From: Ridgeia piscesae
Taxonomy: Eukaryota > Annelida > Polychaeta > Sabellida > Siboglinidae
Length of the DNA stretch: 64,000 nt
NCBI GenBank assembly: GCA_025642075.2
Contig: JAODUO010000585.1
Coordinates: forward strand, 187,501 to 251,500
Direction of reading: 5' to 3'
Shown: piece after piece, positions 15,146 to 27,212 of the stretch
Layout: every line of letters starts with the position of its first letter
Numbering within the stretch: the stretch's first letter is position 1
Translations under genes and position numbers: made by a program
Notes under the pieces: model-generated
Told to the model about the DNA's origin: nothing
Database searches by the model: none
The model's input: only the letters and a program-made list of their open reading frames with translations

Positions 15146-18100
15146 TGTAACACACACCTCCATGCCGTGTTCCCCCAGTAACACACACACCTCCATTCCG
15201 TGTTCCCCCAGTAACACACACCTCCATTCCGTGTTCCCCCAGTAACACACACCTCCATTCCGTGTTCCCCAGTAACACACACTTCCATTCCGTGTTCCCC
15301 CAGTAACACACACTTCCATTCCGTGTTCCCCAGTAACACACACTTCCATTCCGTGTTCCCCCAGTAACACACACTTCCATTCCGTGTTCCCCCAGTAACA
15401 CACACTTCCATTCCGTGTTCCCCCAGTAACACACACTTCCATTCCGTGTTCCCCCAGTAACACACACTTCCATTCCGTGTTCCCCCAGTAACACACACTT
15501 CCATTCCGTGTTCCCCCAGTAACACACACTTCCATTCCGTGTTCCCCAGTAACACACACTTCCATTCCGTGTTCCCCAGTAACACACACCTCCATTCCGT
15601 GTTCCCCCAGTAACACACACACCTCCATTCCGTGTTCCCCAGTAACACACACCTCCATTCCGTGTTCCCCCAGTAACACACACCTCCATTCCGTGTTCCC
15701 CCAGTAAACACACACCTCCATTCCGTGTTCCCCCAGTAACACACACCTCCATTCCGTGTTCCCCCAGTAACACACACTTCCATTCCGTGTTCCCCCAGTA
15801 ACACACACTTCCATTCCGTGTTCCCCCAGTAACACACACTTCCATTCCGTGTTCCCCCAGTAACACACACCTCCATTCCGTGTTCCCCAGTAACACACAC
15901 CTCCATTCCGTGTTCCCCCCGTAACACACACCTTTCCCTTCCGTGTTCCCCCAGTAACACACACCTCCATTCCGTGTTCCCCCAGTAACACACACCTCCA
16001 TTCCGTGTTCCCCCAGTAACACACACACCTCCATTCCGTGTTCCCCCAGTAACACACACCTCCATTCCGTGTTCCCCCAGTAACACACACACCTCCATTC
16101 CGTGTTCCCCCAGTAACACACACCTCCATGCCGTGTTCCCCCAGTAACACACACACTCCATTCCGTGTTCCCCCAGTAACACACACCTCCATTCCGTGTT
16201 CCCCCAGTAACACACACCTCCATTCCGTGTTCCCCCAGTAACACACACCTCCATTCCGTGTTCCCCAGTAACACACACCTCCATTCCGTGTTCCCCCAGT
16301 AACACACACCTCCATGCCGTGTTCCCCCAGTAACACACACCTCCATTCCGTGTTCCCCCAGTAACACACACTTCCATTCCGTGTTCCCCCAGTAACACAC
16401 ACCTCCATTCCGTGTTCCCCCAGTAACACACACCTCCATTCCGTGTTCCCCCAGTAACACACACCTCCATTCCGTGTTCCCCCAGTAACACACACCTCCA
16501 TTCCGTGTTCCCCCAGTAAACACACACCTCCATTCCGTGTTCCCCCAGTAACACACACACCTCCATTCCGTGTTCCCCCAGTAACACACACCTCCATTCC
16601 GTGTTCCCCCAGTAAACACACACCTCCATTCCGTGTTCCCCCAGTAACACACACCTCCATTCCGTGTTCCCCCAGTAACACACACACCTCCATTCCGTGT
16701 TCCCCAGTAACACACACCTCCATTCCGTGTTCCCCCAGTAACACACACACCTCCATTCCGTGTTCCCCAGTAACACGCACCTCCATTCCGTGTTCCCCCA
16801 GTAACACACACCTCCATTCCGTGTTCCCCCAGTAACACACACTCCATTCCGTGTTCCCCCAGTAACACACACCTCCATTCCGTGTTCCCCCAGTAACACA
16901 CACACCTCCATTCCGTGTTCCCCCAGTAACACACACACCTCCATTCCGTGTTCCCCCAGTAACACACACACCTCCATTCCGTGTTCCCCCAGTAACACAC
17001 ACACCTCCATTCCGTGTTCCCCCAGTAAACACACACCTCCATTCCGTGTTCCCCCAGTAACACACACACCTCCATTCCGTGTTCCCCCAGTAACACACAC
17101 CTCCATTCCGTGTTCCCCCAGTAACACACACACCTCCATTCCGTGTTCCCCCAGTAACACACACCTCCATTCCGTGTTCCCCCAGTAACACACACCTCCA
17201 TTCCGTGTTCCCCAGTAACACACACTTCCATTCCGTGTTCCCCAGTAACACACACCTCCATTCCGTGTTCCCCAGTAACACACACCTCCATTCCGTGTTC
17301 CCCCAGTAACACACACCTCCATTCCGTGTTCCCCCAGTAACACACACTCCATCCGTGTTCCCACACACCTCCATTCCGTGTTCCCCCCGTAACACACACA
17401 CCTCCATTCCGTGTTCCCCCAGTAAACACACACCTCCATTCCGTGTTCCCCCAGTAAACACACACCTCCATTCCGTGTTCCCCCAGTAACACACACCTCC
17501 ATTCCGTGTTCCCCCAGTAAACACACACCTCCATTCCGTGTTCCCCCAGTAACACACACACCTCCATTCCGTGTTCCCCAGTAACACACACCTCCATTCC
17601 GTGTTCCCCCAGTAACACACACACCTCCATTCCGTGTTCCCCCAGTAACACACACCTCCATTCCGTGTTCCCCCAGTAACACACACCTCCATTCCGTGTT
17701 CCCCCAGTAACACACACCTCCATTCCGTGTTCCCCCAGTAACACACACCTCCATTCCGTGTTCCCCCCGTAACACACACCTCCATTCCGTGTTCCCCCAG
17801 TAACACACACCTCCATTCCGTGTTCCCCCAGTAACACACACCTCCATTCCGTGTTCCCCCAGTAACACACACCTCCATTCCGTGTTCCCCCAGTAACACA
17901 CACCTCCATTCCGTGTTCCCCCAGTAACACACACCTCCATTCCGTGTTCCCCCAGTAACACACACCTCCATTCCGTGTTCCCCCAGTAACACACACCTCC
18001 ATTCCGTGTTCCCCCCGTAACACACACCTCCATTCCGTGTTCCCCCCGTAACACACACCTCCATTCCGTGTTCCCCAGTAACACACACCTCCATTCCGTG

Positions 18101-19050
18101 TTCCCCAGTAACACACACCTCCATTCCGTGTTCCCCAGTAACACACACCTCCATTCCGTGTTCCCCCAGTAACACACACCTCCATTCCGTGTTCCCCAGT
18201 AACACACACCTCCATTCCGTGTTCCCCAGTAACACACACCTCCATTCCGTGTTCCCCAGTAACACACACCTCCATGCCGTGTTCCCCAGTAACACACACC
18301 TCCATTCCGTGTTCCCCAGTAACACACACCTCCATTCCGTGTTCCCCAGTAACACACACCTCCATTCCGTGTTCCCCAGTAACACACACTCCATTCCGTG
18401 TTCCCCAGTAACACACACTCCATTCCGTGTTCCCCCAGTAACACACACCTCCATTCCGTGTTCCCCCAGTAACACACACCTCCATTCCGTGTTCCCCAGT
18501 AACACACACTTCCATTCCGTGTTCCCCAGTAACACACACTTCCATTCCGTGTTCCCCAGTAACACACACTTCCATGCCGTGTTCCCCAGTAACACACACC
18601 TTTCCCTTCCGTGTTCCCCAGTAACACACACTTCCATTCCGTGTTCCCCAGTAACACACACTTCCATTCCGTGTTCCCCAGTAACACACACTTCCATTCC
18701 GTGTTCCCCAGTAACACACACCTCCATTCCGTGTTCCCCCAGTAACACACACCTCCATTCCGTGTTCCCCCAGTAACACACACCTCCATGCCGTGTTCCC
18801 CCAGTAACACACACCTCCATTCCGTGTTCCCCAGTAACACACACCTCCATTCCGTGTTCCCCCAGTAACACACACCTCCATGCCGTGTTCCCCCAGTAAC
18901 ACACACCTCCATTCCGTGTTCCCCCAGTAACACACACCTCCATGCCGTGTTCCCCCAGTAACACACACCTCCATGCCGTGTTCCCCCAGTAACACACACC
19001 TCCATTCCGTGTTCCCCCAGTAACACACACCTCCATGCCGTGTTCCCCCT
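15146..19050. repeat. 31-bp minisatellite array, about 3.9 kb
   Basis: About 126 tandem copies of a roughly 31-bp unit: GTAACACACACCTCCATTCC followed by GTGTTCCCCCA. Copies vary in C-run length (four to six), in the number of CA pairs, and by a C/T change (CACCTCC or CACTTCC) and a T/G change (CATTCC or CATGCC). The minus strand carries a G4-G6 run in each unit. No frame on the minus strand contains a stop, which creates overlapping open frames of more than 1300 codons in all three phases; these are not genes. Edge units at 19050-19112 are clearly diverged. Confidence 0.98.
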
Positions 19051-19236
19051 TTTTTGACTGCACAAACCTTCCATGCCGTATTTCCAGTAACAAAGCTGCC
19101 TCCAGGTGTTCCCTAACACAACGGTCTTTTACACGAGTCCCCACACCGTACGCAACAAAAAAGCGCAGTCTTGTAAAAATAAGTTTCTGATGTTTAATCA
19201 TCAGCATCGAAACAAGCCTTTGCCTATAATGGTAGG

Positions 19237-20395
19237 CCCATGTAGAATGTTTGTTTCTGTGTGTCTGTGCAACGAGTGCTTCTAACTCTGCTTATTATGT
19301 TTGTTTCTGTGTGTCCCAATGAGTGCTTCTAACTCTGCTTATAAAATTGTTTCTGTGTTTAATCTCAATGAGTGCCTTTCTAACTCTGCCCCTTTTAATG
19401 TTTGTTTCTGTGTTTTTCTGCAATGAGTGCTTCTAACTCTGCTTATAATGTTTGTTTCTGTGTGTTGTCTGCAATGAGTGCTTCTATCTCTGCTTATAAT
19501 GGTTGTTTCTGTGTTTGTCTGCAATGAGTGCTTCTAACTCTGCTTATAATGTTTGTTTCTGTGTTTGTCTGCAATGAGTGCTTCTAACTCTGCTTATAAT
19601 GTTTGTTCTGTGTTTGTCTGCAATGAGTGCTTCTAACTCTGCTTATAATGGTTGTTTCTGTGTTTGTCTGCAATGAGTGCTTCTAACTCTGCTTATAATG
19701 TTTGTTTCTGTGTTTGTCTGCAATGAGTGCTTCTAACTCTGCTTATAATGTTTGTTTGTGTGTGTCTGCAATGAGTGCTTCTAACTCTGCTTATAATGTT
19801 TGTTTCTATGTTTGTCTGCAATGAGTGCTTCTAACTCGGCTTATAATGTTTGTTTCTGTGTTTGTCTGCAATGAGTGCTTCTAACTCTGCTTATAATGTT
19901 TGTTTCTGTGTTTGTCTGCAATGAGTGCTTCTAACTCTGCTTATAATGGTTGTTTCTGTGTTTGTCTGCAATGAGTGCTTCTAACTCTGCTTATAATGTT
20001 TGTTTCTGTGTTTGTCTGCAATGAGTGCTTCTAACTCTGCTTATAATGTTTGTTTCTGTGTGTGTCTGCAATGAGAGCTTCTAACTCTGCTTATAATGTT
20101 TGTTTGTGTGTGTCTGCAATGAGAGCTTCTAACTCTGCTTATAATGTTTGTTTGTGTGTGTCTGCAATGAGTGCTTCTAACTCGGCTTATAATGTTTGTT
20201 TCTGTGTTTGTCTGCAATGAGTGCTTCTAACTCTGCTTATAATGTTTGTTTCTGTGTGTGTCTGCAATGAGAGCTTCTAACTCTGCTTATAATGTTTGTT
20301 TCTGTGTGTGTCTGCAATGAGAGCTTCTAACTCTGCTTATAATGTTTGTTTCTGTGTGCGTGTCTGCAATGAGTGCTTCTAACTCGGCTTATATT
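19237..20395. repeat. 50-bp minisatellite array, about 1.2 kb
   Basis: About 23 copies of a unit built from TGTTTGTTTCTGTGTTTGTC, TGCAATGAGTGCTTCTAACT and CTGCTTATAA. Units are 47-50 bp. Variants are TGTGTGTCTGC for TGTTTGTCTGC, GAGAGC for GAGTGC, and CGGC for CTGC. The left-most units are the most diverged. The sequence is unrelated to the 31-bp array that ends less than 200 bp upstream. Confidence 0.97.
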
Positions 20396-21280
20396 TTGAC
20401 ACGCTTTCAAGGGGTGCTTCTACTTTTGTCAACGCGATCGAATGCTTTCCTCTTGTTAGCACGGTACGTGTTTATATGTACTGTACGGAATAATCATACC
20501 TTCGTTTGTAGGGACTGTTTTTTTTCTATTGTTTGTTTAGAGTGCTTTCACTATTGTTTATATTGAGTGACTGCACACTTGCTTGTGTCTCTCCTTTATA
20601 GAATCCGTGTACATTTGCTTGCTGCCGATGGTTTCTAGTGCTGACGCAGTCGTTGAAGTAGCGTTGTGACCCATATGTAGCCTTTACATTGCTTGCTATG
20701 TTGTTATGCGCTTTTGTGCAGGCAAAGCCCCCAGTCGGTTGCACAGGACGGGTTTATAAGTCCTGATTCGTTGAAGACGGACGCACATTCGTTAAACAAA
20801 AAAATATGAGCTACTTTATTTGCTGTTGGTTTGTAATGCTGATATAATATTCATGGGTAGTTGTTGAGCATTACTGATCAACCATCTTATCGGCTGAGCA
20901 TCTCAGCTGTAAGCTATCTTCGTGGAACTATGTCCAGCCGTACATCACTAAATCATCAGTCTTGAAAGCATTGTGGAATACGTATTATCCATTTGTGATT
21001 CCCAAAAGCAAAATCACAACTGAATGCGGCAGAACCCAGCTGCTAAATCTAGACTCAGTAACGGAACGTCCAGGACGTTCGCAGAACATCGACGTTGCAG
21101 GAAATGACACTCACTGACGCCTTCAACACGAATCTATAGGGATGGCACGCGAGACGCGCTACCATTAGTTCTTCCTCTTTTCATCCCAACCGGCAAGTGT
21201 TGGCTGCTGGTCCCCGTCTATGATTGTATTTGTGATACTGACACTACTTTCTTGTCCTGTCTCTTTGACTGTTTCAAGCT
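20396..21280. other. No gene recognised
   Basis: Unique sequence after the 50-bp array; short frames only, no domain. Confidence 0.45.
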
Positions 21281-21416
21281 CACGCACGCACACGCACACG
21301 CACACGCACACGCACACGCACACGCACACGCACACGCACACGCACACGCACACGCACACGCACACGCACACGCACACGCACACGCACACGCACACGCACA
21401 CGCACACACACACCAC

Positions 21417-21463
<47 letters not shown>
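21281..21463. repeat. (CACACG)n hexanucleotide then (CT)n
   Basis: About 20 copies of CACACG (21281-21405) are followed by a short CA run and CT dinucleotides (21419-21463). Confidence 0.96.
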
Positions 21464-21928
<465 letters not shown>

Positions 21929-21929
21929 A

Positions 21930-22455
21930 ATGTACAAGACTTCATGACTGTATTTAAATATCCAGAAGCAGACAGCACCCGAATGTTTACATACATAAAC
22001 TACCTGGAATTACCGTTAAATCATTGATTGATACTGTTATTTCCATATTCTTTTATTTAGTATTACACCAATGAATGCACGACTTAATTACTTGTCTACG
22101 TATGGAAAGACGCTCATTAAAAATTGCACAGCAAGACGCCGGTGTCGGTGTCAGTTCCGCATATAACGCAACGGAAATTAAACTTAAACTAATTCGATGT
22201 ACCCATAAGGATACCATGTGCTGGTCGCGCACATTGTTGCGCGGCCTAAGAACATCCAGGCGACACACCAACGCAGACGTCGTCGGTGCTAATTGCCTCT
22301 CCGAATAACAGTGTCATTCCGACCGACAGCCGGTTAATTAGATCTCAGCAGGCGTTGGTGGGGCCCGCCGTGGCGGCGGGGCCAATACCTGCGGCACGCG
22401 GACGGGATACGTTCGAATTTACTGCGATTAATGCGCGTGTGCCATTTACTTGCAG
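21930..22455. other. 5' flank of the receptor gene
   Basis: The first 400 bp are AT-rich with nothing recognised. From about 22335 the sequence becomes GC- and CpG-rich, leading into the receptor exon. No TATA box is obvious. Confidence 0.4.
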
Positions 22456-22592
22456 GCGATGAACGCGGCGACGTGTTTTGTCCGACCTGCCTCCCGCAGA
22501 CGTCACTGTTGCTGACACGCTGAAGACGCGTGAAGACACTACTACAGATTCCTGCAGCGAGGACATCGTCGCCGATTCCCGAGTGTACGAAG
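22456..22592 (+). promoter_or_regulatory. Probable 5' leader of the receptor gene with a short upstream ORF
   Basis: A pyrimidine-rich stretch ends in TTACTTGCAG at 22455, which looks like a 3' splice site opening the exon. A second possible site (CTCCCGCAG) ends near 22499. An upstream ATG at 22459 opens an 18-codon frame out of phase with the receptor; it stops (TGA) near 22515, before the receptor start. An in-frame TGA at 22521 precedes the chosen start codon. Confidence 0.4.
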
Positions 22593-23147
22593 ATGGAGAC
22601 GTGGACATTAGCTGGCGTGGGTGTCGGCGTCGATTCGGGTGTCACCGGCGGGTACGTCCACACGGTGTCGCTGCCCAGTAACGGCAGCGTGATGTCGAAC
22701 GCGTCCGCCGCGTGGCGTGGCGATCACCCGGATATCAACGCGTTCGCGTACAACGACACGTTTATGAGCCGGGAGGAGATTCAGCGGCTCCTGGCCGAGC
22801 ACTACCAGAGCATGGTTCCCGTGAGCAACTTCACAGCGAGCACCCAGGTCGTGCTCATCGTTGCCTTCACACTCCTCATCGTGTTCGGCGCAACCGGAAA
22901 TGGACTCGTGTGCTACGTCGTCGCGAAGAACCCGCACATGCGCACTCCGCGTAACATATTCATCATCAACCTGGCCATATCCGACTTGACGTTGTGTCTC
23001 TTCACGCAGCCCTTCAACCTGATGAAGGTCTCTATGTCCGTGTGGCACCTCGGCGACTTCATGTGCAAGTTCGTGCCGATGTTTTCTGGCACGAACGTGT
23101 TCGTGTCGACCATCAGCATTACGGCGATAGCACTCGACCGCTTTCAG
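22593..23147 (+). CDS. NPFR: Neuropeptide F/Y receptor-like GPCR, exon 1 (N-terminus to TM3)
   Basis: First coding exon (185 codons) of a rhodopsin-family peptide GPCR at the plasma membrane. The start ATG has A at -3 and G at +4, and an in-frame stop lies upstream. The extracellular N-terminus carries N-glycosylation sequons (NGS, NAS, NDT, NFT). TM1 contains GNGLVCYVV; TM2 contains NIFIINLAISDLTLC with the sodium-site Asp; a Cys (DFMCKF) opens TM3 for the usual disulphide; TM3 ends VSTISITAIALDRFQ. The DRY motif is DRF. The block running into VIVYPT in exon 2 is characteristic of NPF/NPY receptors. The exon ends CAG then gtaggt, phase 0. It is CpG- and GC-rich, unlike its flanks. Family assignment is firm; orthology to arthropod NPFR rather than other NPY-type receptors is inferred. 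Confidence 0.9.
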
Positions 23148-23697
23148 GTAGGTACTGGTCGTTACATTCGCAATCACAACAGCCGTTAATGTTGAGGATT
23201 TATCTCGTGTCCAGGAATAAAAGGAAATAAAAACAAGGCATTACCTAAGATCGTTTCCCACGTATTCACGTGGATTAACTTTGTAGGTAACATTTGGCTA
23301 CTTTCAACAAAATAAATAAAAATACATTTGTAGTATAAATTCGGTTTTAAACCAGCCTGTGTAGCGAATCCCGCGGAAGGTTTTCAGAATAATTGTATGG
23401 ATTGCAGCCCATTGAGATAATCAACACAAAGACACATGCATTACAAACATATTTTGTGTTTGACTTCATAAAGAAACGTTGTGTAATCCAATAATATTAC
23501 TAGAAGGCATGACACATTTAACATGACAATTTAAATCCGGTAACGCAATCCCGATTGTCGCCCCAACTCAAATTTGACATATGCATACATGGTTTTTTTT
23601 AATAAGTAATTATTTATTCGCGACGAAAATGAAAACATGATAATTGTATATAACTATGATATTGATAAATTTAAATTATTGTAACTATATGCTATAT

Positions 23698-23847
<150 letters not shown>

Positions 23848-23929
23848 AACAATTGTGATTTGTCTGATTATTATTTTGTGAAAAGTTGAACAAAAAAGTG
23901 ACGAAGACAATAAGATAATTGGTTTCGCA

Positions 23930-24012
23930 TCAGCTTCGAACCGGTGTCGTTCTGATTATAAAACAGATCAAACCTAACGAACGCGTCTACCAACTGAGCT
24001 ACGGCGACAACC
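23930..24012 (-). repeat. tRNA-like pseudogene or SINE head
   Basis: On the minus strand an A-box (TAGCTCAGTTGGTAGA) is followed about 50 bases on by a B-box-like GGTTCGAAGC, with a hairpin resembling an anticodon arm between them. The 5' acceptor arm GTCGCCG has no matching 3' strand, the T-arm does not pair, and the middle is too long. It is a tRNA-derived relic, probably a SINE head, not a working tRNA. Confidence 0.6.
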
Positions 24013-24730
24013 ACTACTCCTTTTTCACACGTCGACATACTAGTGATTGTAACGGTTTACACAACGTTTCACTCTGACGTTAAATAAATACCATCTGTTG
24101 GTAATGTATATATCCACGTGTGGATTAGCTCCCTGGGGCAGCTAACGATACAATTACTCTGAAAACGAGTTGAAGACGGCAGTGATCGCGAAGCTCAGCC
24201 AGGCCTCCGCGAAACATCAGGCGTCAATAAAAAAAATGATTCGTGTGGAATCATAAGATAAATGTGTTTGTAGTACATAGGAATACCGCACAATAATTCA
24301 TTCTGACGCTCTGTTTGACCCAAAAATTATCCATGTAAACATGTTGTGAAGGCAAAAAAGTGGTCCAGTGGCGTAGCACAAAATGTGGAATTTATAATTA
24401 ATTAATTTCTTTTGCTTTGTGGACATGTATGATAATATTTGCTCAAGCATCAGGTGTCTTTATTTCCTTTAATTACAATGATTTTCAAAGTTGTAATCTT
24501 TGTTTGAATGCATGTCAGTCCGCGAGCTCACACGAAGAAACCCTTCCGTTGGTTGAAGGATACACGCTAACCCGACATCTCGGTTTGGCCGGTTGCAAGA
24601 TGTGAGAGTCGATGTCCAATTTTTAGAATAAACAAATTAATGCACTTTTCTATTAAACAAACTGTAAATATTAACTACTCAACTCACATATATATTATGG
24701 ATATGAAAGATGGACATTAGTGACGGTGTA

Positions 24731-25196
24731 GCGCTTAAATTTTTCCGGCGTTAGAAACGTTCTGATTGACGTTTCTGCGCATGCGCGATATATGTAAAAT
24801 CATCAATGTGCTGCGAAACGACAAAGCATTTATGGTATAAACATTACGGTTTGTTCGTTAGGATGTATATAACCTCATAGCTAAGTTATTTGTCGCAAAT
24901 TAACACGAGGCAATCAAGTTTTGAGGCATATTTTGATAGCAAGCGTAAATCACGTGGCTCTAGAGCGCCATAATCCGTGACAGTGATTTATATAAAAAAA
25001 CGTAATATTTTATTGCATTGAACGACATTTTAAGAAACTCTTCACAGTAATCACCACAGGAAAGTTAACGAACAGCTCGTGGCATTTATACCGAAAATGT
25101 TTTGTTGTTTCGCTGGACATTGATGAGTTTACATTTATTACGCATGCGCAGAAACGTCAATCAGAACGTTTTTTACGACCGGAAAAATGTAAGCGC
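24731..25196. mobile_element. Foldback / MITE-like element with about 132-bp inverted arms
   Basis: The left arm (24731-24862) and right arm (25063-25196) are inverted copies, roughly 80% identical by eye. They share the outer GCGCTTAAATTTTTCCGG-type end (GCGCTTACATTTTTCCGG in the other arm) and an inner ACGTTCTGATTGACGTTTCT block that is identical in both. The 200-bp centre has no coding capacity. This is the structure of a non-autonomous terminal-inverted-repeat DNA element. No clear target-site duplication was identified. Confidence 0.75.
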
Positions 25197-25299
25197 GACG
25201 ACAGGCTGAGCCAGTAGATGGAACATATATAACATGCACCGTCTTATGTAACTTCACGCAATCGACAACTCGAACAAATGAACCTAACAAAAGACAGAC

Positions 25300-25560
25300 C
25301 TGTTCACTCAGACACCATCTCGGCTTCTCTGGGAAGCATTCAGCCATATGTTACAATTAATGCGCGAAGGCTGCTCGTACACATATCCACCACTGTCTAT
25401 AACCAGGTACTCATTTATACAGCTGAGTGAACTGGAGCAATGTAGACTGAAAACGCTTGCACAAGGTTTTAAAACCACAGCACAGGATTCGAAACCGGGT
25501 TCTCGTAGTAGAGAATCCGAACCTCTACCCCGAGCCATTGCACTCTGAACAGCGTAGTCG
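25300..25560 (-). mobile_element. tRNA-derived SINE, copy 1
   Basis: On the minus strand a tRNA-like head (A-box ATGGCTCGGGGTAGAGG near 25545, B-box GGTTTCGAATCC near 25490) is followed by a body containing CTCCAGTTCACTCAGCTG and CTTCCCAGAGAAGCC. The same body occurs at 59785-60110 at roughly 70% identity by eye. The 3' tail is missing or degenerate here. Confidence 0.75.
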
Positions 25561-25979
25561 CCTGATAAATAATCTATACCTGCGCTAAGTGATCGTCTAA
25601 TTAGGCACGAAAACGTTCACTATTCCATGTGATAGTGCATTATAACATATGTCTGTGGAAGGTAATTAATTGAGTATGCGCTTTGTCTCCGGTTGATGAT
25701 TAACCGGTTACGGTTGTTGTCTAAAATAGGTAACCATTAGGTTATAACGTTTGCTGTGCCACCTTATCGCGTGAATATAGTATTAATATATGCTGAAAAT
25801 TATCGTCTGTCTACGTTAATTGTTGATAGTCTGATTATAGTCCTTGTGTATGTCAGGTAGGTCATGTTTTATTTATCTGTGTCGACAATGTGTATGCAAG
25901 GTTTTATCTATACGTTTACCTGATGATAACCAATGTCTATACAACTTAACCGACTGACTATGATCGTTCTCGGTGCCAG

Positions 25980-26802
25980 GTGATCGTGTACCCGACGAAG
26001 GGCAACATGAAGAACTACGGCACGGTGGTGGCCCTGGTGTCCATTTGGGTCATCTCGTTGCTCATGGCCAGTCCGCTGCTCATCTTCAACGTGACGCACG
26101 GCGTCGAGCCGTACCCGGGCGTCATCCTGTACCGGGTGTGCGTCGAGAACCCGGGCCTGCACTACGAGAAAGGGCGCCTACTCCGTCGCGTCGATGATCT
26201 TCCAGTACCTCGTGCCCATCGCCATCGTGTCGGTGGCGCACGCGCGCATCTGCAACAAGCTCAAGTACCGCATGGTCAACCAGCGGCCCGCGGTCGTCGT
26301 CACCTCCGTGTTCCAGAAGCGTCGAAATCTGCGCGAGGCACAGCGCAAGCGCAAGACCAACATGCTGCTCATCGGCATCGGGGTCGTGTTCGCCGGCAGC
26401 TGGATGCCGCTCAACGTCTTCAACATCCTCGCCGATTTCGACCAGGAGCTCTTCAAGCTGATGGACAAGGACGGCATGGCGTTCGCCGTGTGCCACCTGC
26501 TGGTGCTCGGGTCGGCGTGCACCAACCCCGTGCTGTACGGCTGGCTGAACGACAACTTCCGGCGGGAGTTCGTCAACATCTTCTGCGTGTCGTGCGCGAG
26601 ACAGAAGCCGCCTCAGCAGGACGGCAACGGTCGGCGTCGGCGGGGGAACACTGACGCCGAGCCGACCACCACCGCCACTGCCTGCAACGGGCGCACCACC
26701 CTCGAGATACCGGATAACATGGAGTTGAGAAGCTCGGACCTTGCGCTCGCCTCAAGTCTGAGCAACATTAGTACATGCGCCAACCCTGCTGACGTGCGCT
26801 GA
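25980..26802 (+). CDS. NPFR: Neuropeptide F/Y receptor-like GPCR, exon 2 (ICL2 to C-terminus), one-base frameshift
   Basis: The second exon starts after tgccag and reads VIVYPTKGNMKNYG, TM4 (VSIWVISLLMASPLLIF), then ECL2 with the disulphide Cys (YRVCVEN). At about 26170 the frame changes by one base in GAAAGGGCGCC. From 26194 the next frame continues with TM5 (IFQYLVPIAIVSVAHARI), ICL3 (KRKTNMLL), TM6 (GVVFAGSWMPLNVFN, SWMP in place of CWxP), TM7 (SACTNPVLYGWLNDNFRREF, an NPxxY motif) and a tail with FCVSC, a likely palmitoylation site, ending in TGA at 26800. Apart from the extra base the exon is intact. Ignoring that base, exons 1 and 2 would give about 458 residues, normal for the family. 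A sequencing or assembly slip in the G run is more likely than a true pseudogene. Confidence 0.88.
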
Positions 26803-26854
26803 CGTCACGGAGATATCGGCACTGTGTTAACATGGCTGTTGTTTGCTGACGTCA
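26800..26854. promoter_or_regulatory. Two perfect CRE palindromes at the receptor stop codon and early 3' UTR
   Basis: TGACGTCA occurs at 26800-26807, overlapping the stop codon, and again at 26847-26854. This is the full CREB/ATF consensus. Location in a 3' UTR makes regulatory function uncertain. Confidence 0.35.
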
Positions 26855-27212
26855 CCACGGTCTATTATCGAGCGTAACCATCCGCGTGTTAATGTATGTA
26901 TAAATCGTAACATTAAGCTGTCCTCTAGACACTTCCCATCACTGTGACTATTCATTGATGTCATATAACTTTTCTACATTTTTCATCTTTGTTTTTCAGC
27001 AATTTGCATATCATGCTCTCTAAGGATCACAGTCCACGGACATATAGAACTAGTGATGTGCGTCGCAAAACCATGAATTTAAGTCACCCGAAATAAAATA
27101 ATTCATGATATGGCATTAATAGGCGCGGATTCACACCAGCCATGTGACCCAATCGCGCAACGTCATTTACGTACCGTCGTACGCTATAGAGTGTGGGTGA
27201 TTGTTGAATATG
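26803..27212 (+). other. 3' flank / probable 3' UTR of the receptor gene
   Basis: AT-rich sequence without coding signal. A possible polyadenylation signal AATAAA lies at 27092-27097. Confidence 0.35.

Noticed and set aside
15038..19207. Minus-strand ORFs of 1326-1389 codons
   Set aside because: All three frames are open only because the 31-bp unit has no stop. Codon content is pure repeat and three overlapping frames cannot all be genes.
22608..23177. 189-codon minus-strand ORF opposite receptor exon 1
   Set aside because: A shadow of the GC-rich receptor exon with no domain of its own.
23930..24012. Functional tRNA gene
   Set aside because: The acceptor and T-arms do not pair and the middle is too long; only the promoter boxes look right.
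26122..26579. Minus-strand ORFs opposite receptor exon 2
   Set aside because: Antisense shadows of a clear GPCR exon.
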